Shown: piece after piece, positions 5,239 through 6,994 of the stretch
How the letters are laid out: each line of letters opens with the position of its first letter
Numbering within the stretch: position 1 is the first letter of the stretch
Source of the DNA: Dehalococcoidia bacterium
GTDB lineage: Bacteria; Chloroflexota; Dehalococcoidia; GIF9; AB-539-J10
DNA: 6,994 bases
NCBI GenBank assembly: GCA_029857995.1
Contig: JAOUFZ010000089.1
Span: 1-6,994 of the forward strand
Direction of reading: 5' to 3'
Made by a program: the position numbers and the translations under genes
Notes under the pieces: generated by a model
Databases searched by the model: none
What the model saw: only the letters and a program-made list of their open reading frames with translations
What the model was told of the DNA's origin: nothing

Positions 5239-6387
5239 TCAGATATTCCCCTTCTTTAACGTTTCACTGGGCTCGAATGCTTTGACACCATACTTCTTGG
5301 CAAGGTCCTCACATATCTTAGCCAATTTGTCATATCCTATACTCTTGCCAAGCTGGAAAGGACCAAACATCGAACCGCCGCCATTGACCATGGCCTTGTC
5401 AATTTCATCCGCACTCTTGACTACCCCGCCCTCGAGCAGTTTCGTGGCCTCGTTAACCTGCAGGGCAATCAAGGCACTAGGGTCAAAATCCTCTTTCGCC
5501 TTGGACAAGTCTATGTCCGGTCTGCCCTTAGACCAGTCAAAAATGCCCTTGCCTGTCTTCTTCCCCAGCGTACCGGCATCAATCTTAGCTTTGAGCCAGC
5601 TGGGCGGCGCGTAGTCACGAGAAAGTTTCTCAGCAAAATAAAGAGCGCTGTGATAGGCAACGTCCAGCCCCACGTAGTCCATCAGCTCATATGGCCCCAT
5701 AGGCATACCTATCTTTCTCATCTTGGCATCGATTTCCATAGGGGCAGCCTCGCCTTTCTCTAATATGAGGTCAAGTAGAACTGCAGTTGGCGCATTGATC
5801 CGATTGTATACAAACCCGATAGAGTCCTTCTCAACCCTGACCGGCACCTTATTCATCTTCAGCACCAGATTATATGCCACCTGCATTGTGTCTTCGCTTG
5901 TCTTCCCTCCCTTTATGACCTCGACGAGTTTCATCAAGACAGCCGGGTTAAAGAAATGCATACCGACGACCTGCTCCGGCCTCTCCGTAGCCGCAGCGAT
6001 CTCAGTAATGCTCATATTGGAGGTATTTGAAGCCAGTATGGCATGTTTAGGAGCGGCTTTATCCAGTGCCTGGAAAACCTGTTTCTTGAGCTCCATAATC
6101 TCGGGGACTGCCTCAATAACAAAATCAGCGTCCTTAACAGACTCGGCAATATCAACAAAGGTCTGGATATTAGCCACCATTGCATTTTTGTTCTCTGCAG
6201 TGATTTTCTGTTTTCCCACGAGCTTATCCAGGCTCTCCTTGATCCTGGAAAGCCCCTTGTCAACGAATCTCTGCTCGATATCCCGCATTGCCACCTTGTA
6301 GCCAGCAAGCAGGGCTACCTCGGCAATGCCATGTCCCATGTCCCCTGCCCCCATGACCGCAATCTTCTTCACATCTTCAACTTTCAT
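5239..6387 (-). CDS. 3-hydroxyacyl-CoA dehydrogenase (NAD-dependent, two C-terminal domains)
   Basis: 382 residues. It oxidises (S)-3-hydroxyacyl-CoA to 3-ketoacyl-CoA with NAD+, the third beta-oxidation step, in the cytoplasm. The N-terminal Rossmann domain shows G13-A-G15-D-M-G18, with D36 at the end of the second strand favouring NAD over NADP. The catalytic set is intact: S123 (SNTSN), H144 (MHFFNP), E156 (LVEVI) and N195 (YNRINAP), with the same 21- and 12-residue Ser-His and His-Glu spacings as the mitochondrial enzyme. Residues about 186-280 are the first 3HCDH C-terminal domain (MGPYELMDYVGLDV, GKKTGKGIFDW). Residues about 290-375 are a second, smaller copy (FGPFQLGKSIGYDKL), so the protein is about 100 residues longer than single-domain enzymes of the 3-hydroxybutyryl-CoA dehydrogenase type. 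The start is fixed by AAGGAGG nine bases upstream. It follows the hydratase gene by 42 bases. Chain-length preference cannot be read from the sequence. Confidence 0.95.
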   Translation of the reverse strand: MKVEDVKKIAVMGAGDMGHGIAEVALLAGYKVAMRDIEQRFVDKGLSRIKESLDKLVGKQKITAENKNAMVANIQTFVDIAESVKDADFVIEAVPEIMELKKQVFQALDKAAPKHAILASNTSNMSITEIAAATERPEQVVGMHFFNPAVLMKLVEVIKGGKTSEDTMQVAYNLVLKMNKVPVRVEKDSIGFVYNRINAPTAVLLDLILEKGEAAPMEIDAKMRKIGMPMGPYELMDYVGLDVAYHSALYFAEKLSRDYAPPSWLKAKIDAGTLGKKTGKGIFDWSKGRPDIDLSKAKEDFDPSALIALQVNEATKLLEGGVVKSADEIDKAMVNGGGSMFGPFQLGKSIGYDKLAKICEDLAKKYGVKAFEPSETLKKGNI

Positions 6388-6396
6388 ATCAGAAAA

Positions 6397-6403
6397 CCTC
6401 CTT
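6397..6403 (-). promoter_or_regulatory. Strong Shine-Dalgarno of the dehydrogenase gene
   Basis: AAGGAGG on the minus strand, nine bases before the ATG at 6387. It is the only near-perfect ribosome binding site I see in the window. It fixes the dehydrogenase start and supports efficient translation from the shared mRNA. Confidence 0.85.
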
Positions 6404-6429
6404 TTATTTTCTTACTTTCGCCCAGAAAT

Positions 6430-6994
6430 CTATTCTCCGGTGAAGACCGCCTCTCGTTTCTGGATAAACGCTATCGCCCCTTCCATAGCGTCCTTCGTTT
6501 TGCTAACTCGCTGTGAGCCTTCCAATTCTATTTTCACGCCCTGGTCAGTGGTGGCCTCGAGTCCCCGGGTCACTGCGTCGAGGATTATCTGCACAGCAAT
6601 CGGGGCCTTCTTTGCCAGTGTCTTGGCAAGTTCCTTGGCATCATTCATCAACTGCCCTGGCTGAGATATCCTCGTTATGAGCCCAATGCTCAGAGCCTCG
6701 GGGGCGCTGACCCTGGTACCAAGCAGCAGCATCTCCAGTGCCTTGGTCTTGCCTACCAGCCTGGGCAACCGCTGGGTGCCACCCCAGCCAGGTATAATAC
6801 CCCGGTCAATCTCGGGCTGCCCCATCACCACCTGCTGAGAGTTGAGCATTATCCTGAAGTGGCAGGCCATTGCCAGCTCGCAACCACCACCGAGGGCGAA
6901 CCCATTTATGGCAGCGATTACAGGCTTGGGATACTTCTCGATGTGGCCGAACACCTCCTGCCCCCGTGACATAGCCTTCTCACCATCCGCCCGG
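6430..6994 (-). CDS. Enoyl-CoA hydratase/isomerase, N-terminal part missing at the window edge
   Basis: The frame is open through the right edge. The codons before the internal Met at 6972 read RADGEKA, continuous with the family, so that Met is not the start and roughly 70 N-terminal residues lie outside the window. It hydrates trans-2-enoyl-CoA to 3-hydroxyacyl-CoA, the step just before the neighbouring dehydrogenase. Visible landmarks are PVIAAINGFALGGGCELAMAC, covering an oxyanion-hole glycine and the first catalytic Glu (codon 6879-6877), GQPEI with the second catalytic Glu (6813-6811), then GIIPGWGGTQRLPRLVGK and a helical C-terminus. Both glutamates favour true hydratase activity. Oddities: the usual Asp after AMAC is His, and the stretch between the two glutamates is two residues longer than in typical crotonases (22 against 20). 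It is upstream of, and co-directional with, the dehydrogenase, 42 bases apart, so operonic. Confidence 0.93.
   Translation of the reverse strand, partial: RADGEKAMSRGQEVFGHIEKYPKPVIAAINGFALGGGCELAMACHFRIMLNSQQVVMGQPEIDRGIIPGWGGTQRLPRLVGKTKALEMLLLGTRVSAPEALSIGLITRISQPGQLMNDAKELAKTLAKKAPIAVQIILDAVTRGLEATTDQGVKIELEGSQRVSKTKDAMEGAIAFIQKREAVFTGE

Noticed and set aside
5723..6301. 192-codon plus-strand frame opposite the dehydrogenase
   Set aside because: The minus-strand dehydrogenase is unambiguous and full length; the antisense frame resembles no known protein.

Overview
The window looks like a piece of the chromosome of an uncultured, mid-GC, probably anaerobic environmental bacterium. Two points favour a Chloroflexota (Dehalococcoidia-type) genome. 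One is a secreted trypsin-fold protease ending in a CTATAAYGTP / FRDEYLLTNPVGK / YYRVSPP type C-terminal domain. The other is the run of worn GTCAnnnTGAG and GATTGCTTCGGCTGA intergenic repeats beside fatty-acid oxidation genes. This placement is inference from remembered family resemblance; no marker gene is present.

Layout, left to right. Positions 1-575 hold no convincing gene, only a few short inverted and direct repeats. Positions 576-2156 (+) encode a predicted lipoprotein: a transglutaminase/papain-like Cys-His-Glu/Asp domain followed by eleven 22-residue internalin-type leucine-rich repeats and a C-terminal cap. Positions 2157-2656 separate two convergent genes and contain a coding-like frame broken by an in-frame stop, several hairpins and a cluster of degenerate dispersed repeats. 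Positions 2657-4990 (-) encode a secreted serine protease with the triad His161/Asp214/Ser303, four 79-residue InlB-B-like repeats, a CFI-box-like segment, one C-terminal membrane helix and an Arg-rich tail. Positions 4991-5238 hold its upstream region and a hairpin that probably terminates the next operon. Positions 5239-6994 (-) carry that operon: a 3-hydroxyacyl-CoA dehydrogenase preceded by an enoyl-CoA hydratase that runs off the right edge.

How the genes work together. The hydratase and dehydrogenase catalyse consecutive beta-oxidation steps (trans-2-enoyl-CoA to 3-hydroxyacyl-CoA to 3-ketoacyl-CoA) and are almost certainly co-transcribed, 42 bases apart, with a strong Shine-Dalgarno before the second gene. 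The two large left-hand genes are both predicted to act outside the cytoplasm, one lipid-anchored and one held by a C-terminal helix. Both combine a putative peptidase-like domain with repeated binding modules. They are transcribed towards each other, so they are not an operon, and any joint role is speculative. The most distinctive items are the cysteine-domain/LRR lipoprotein with freshly duplicated repeats, and the protease with its tripartite C-terminal end.
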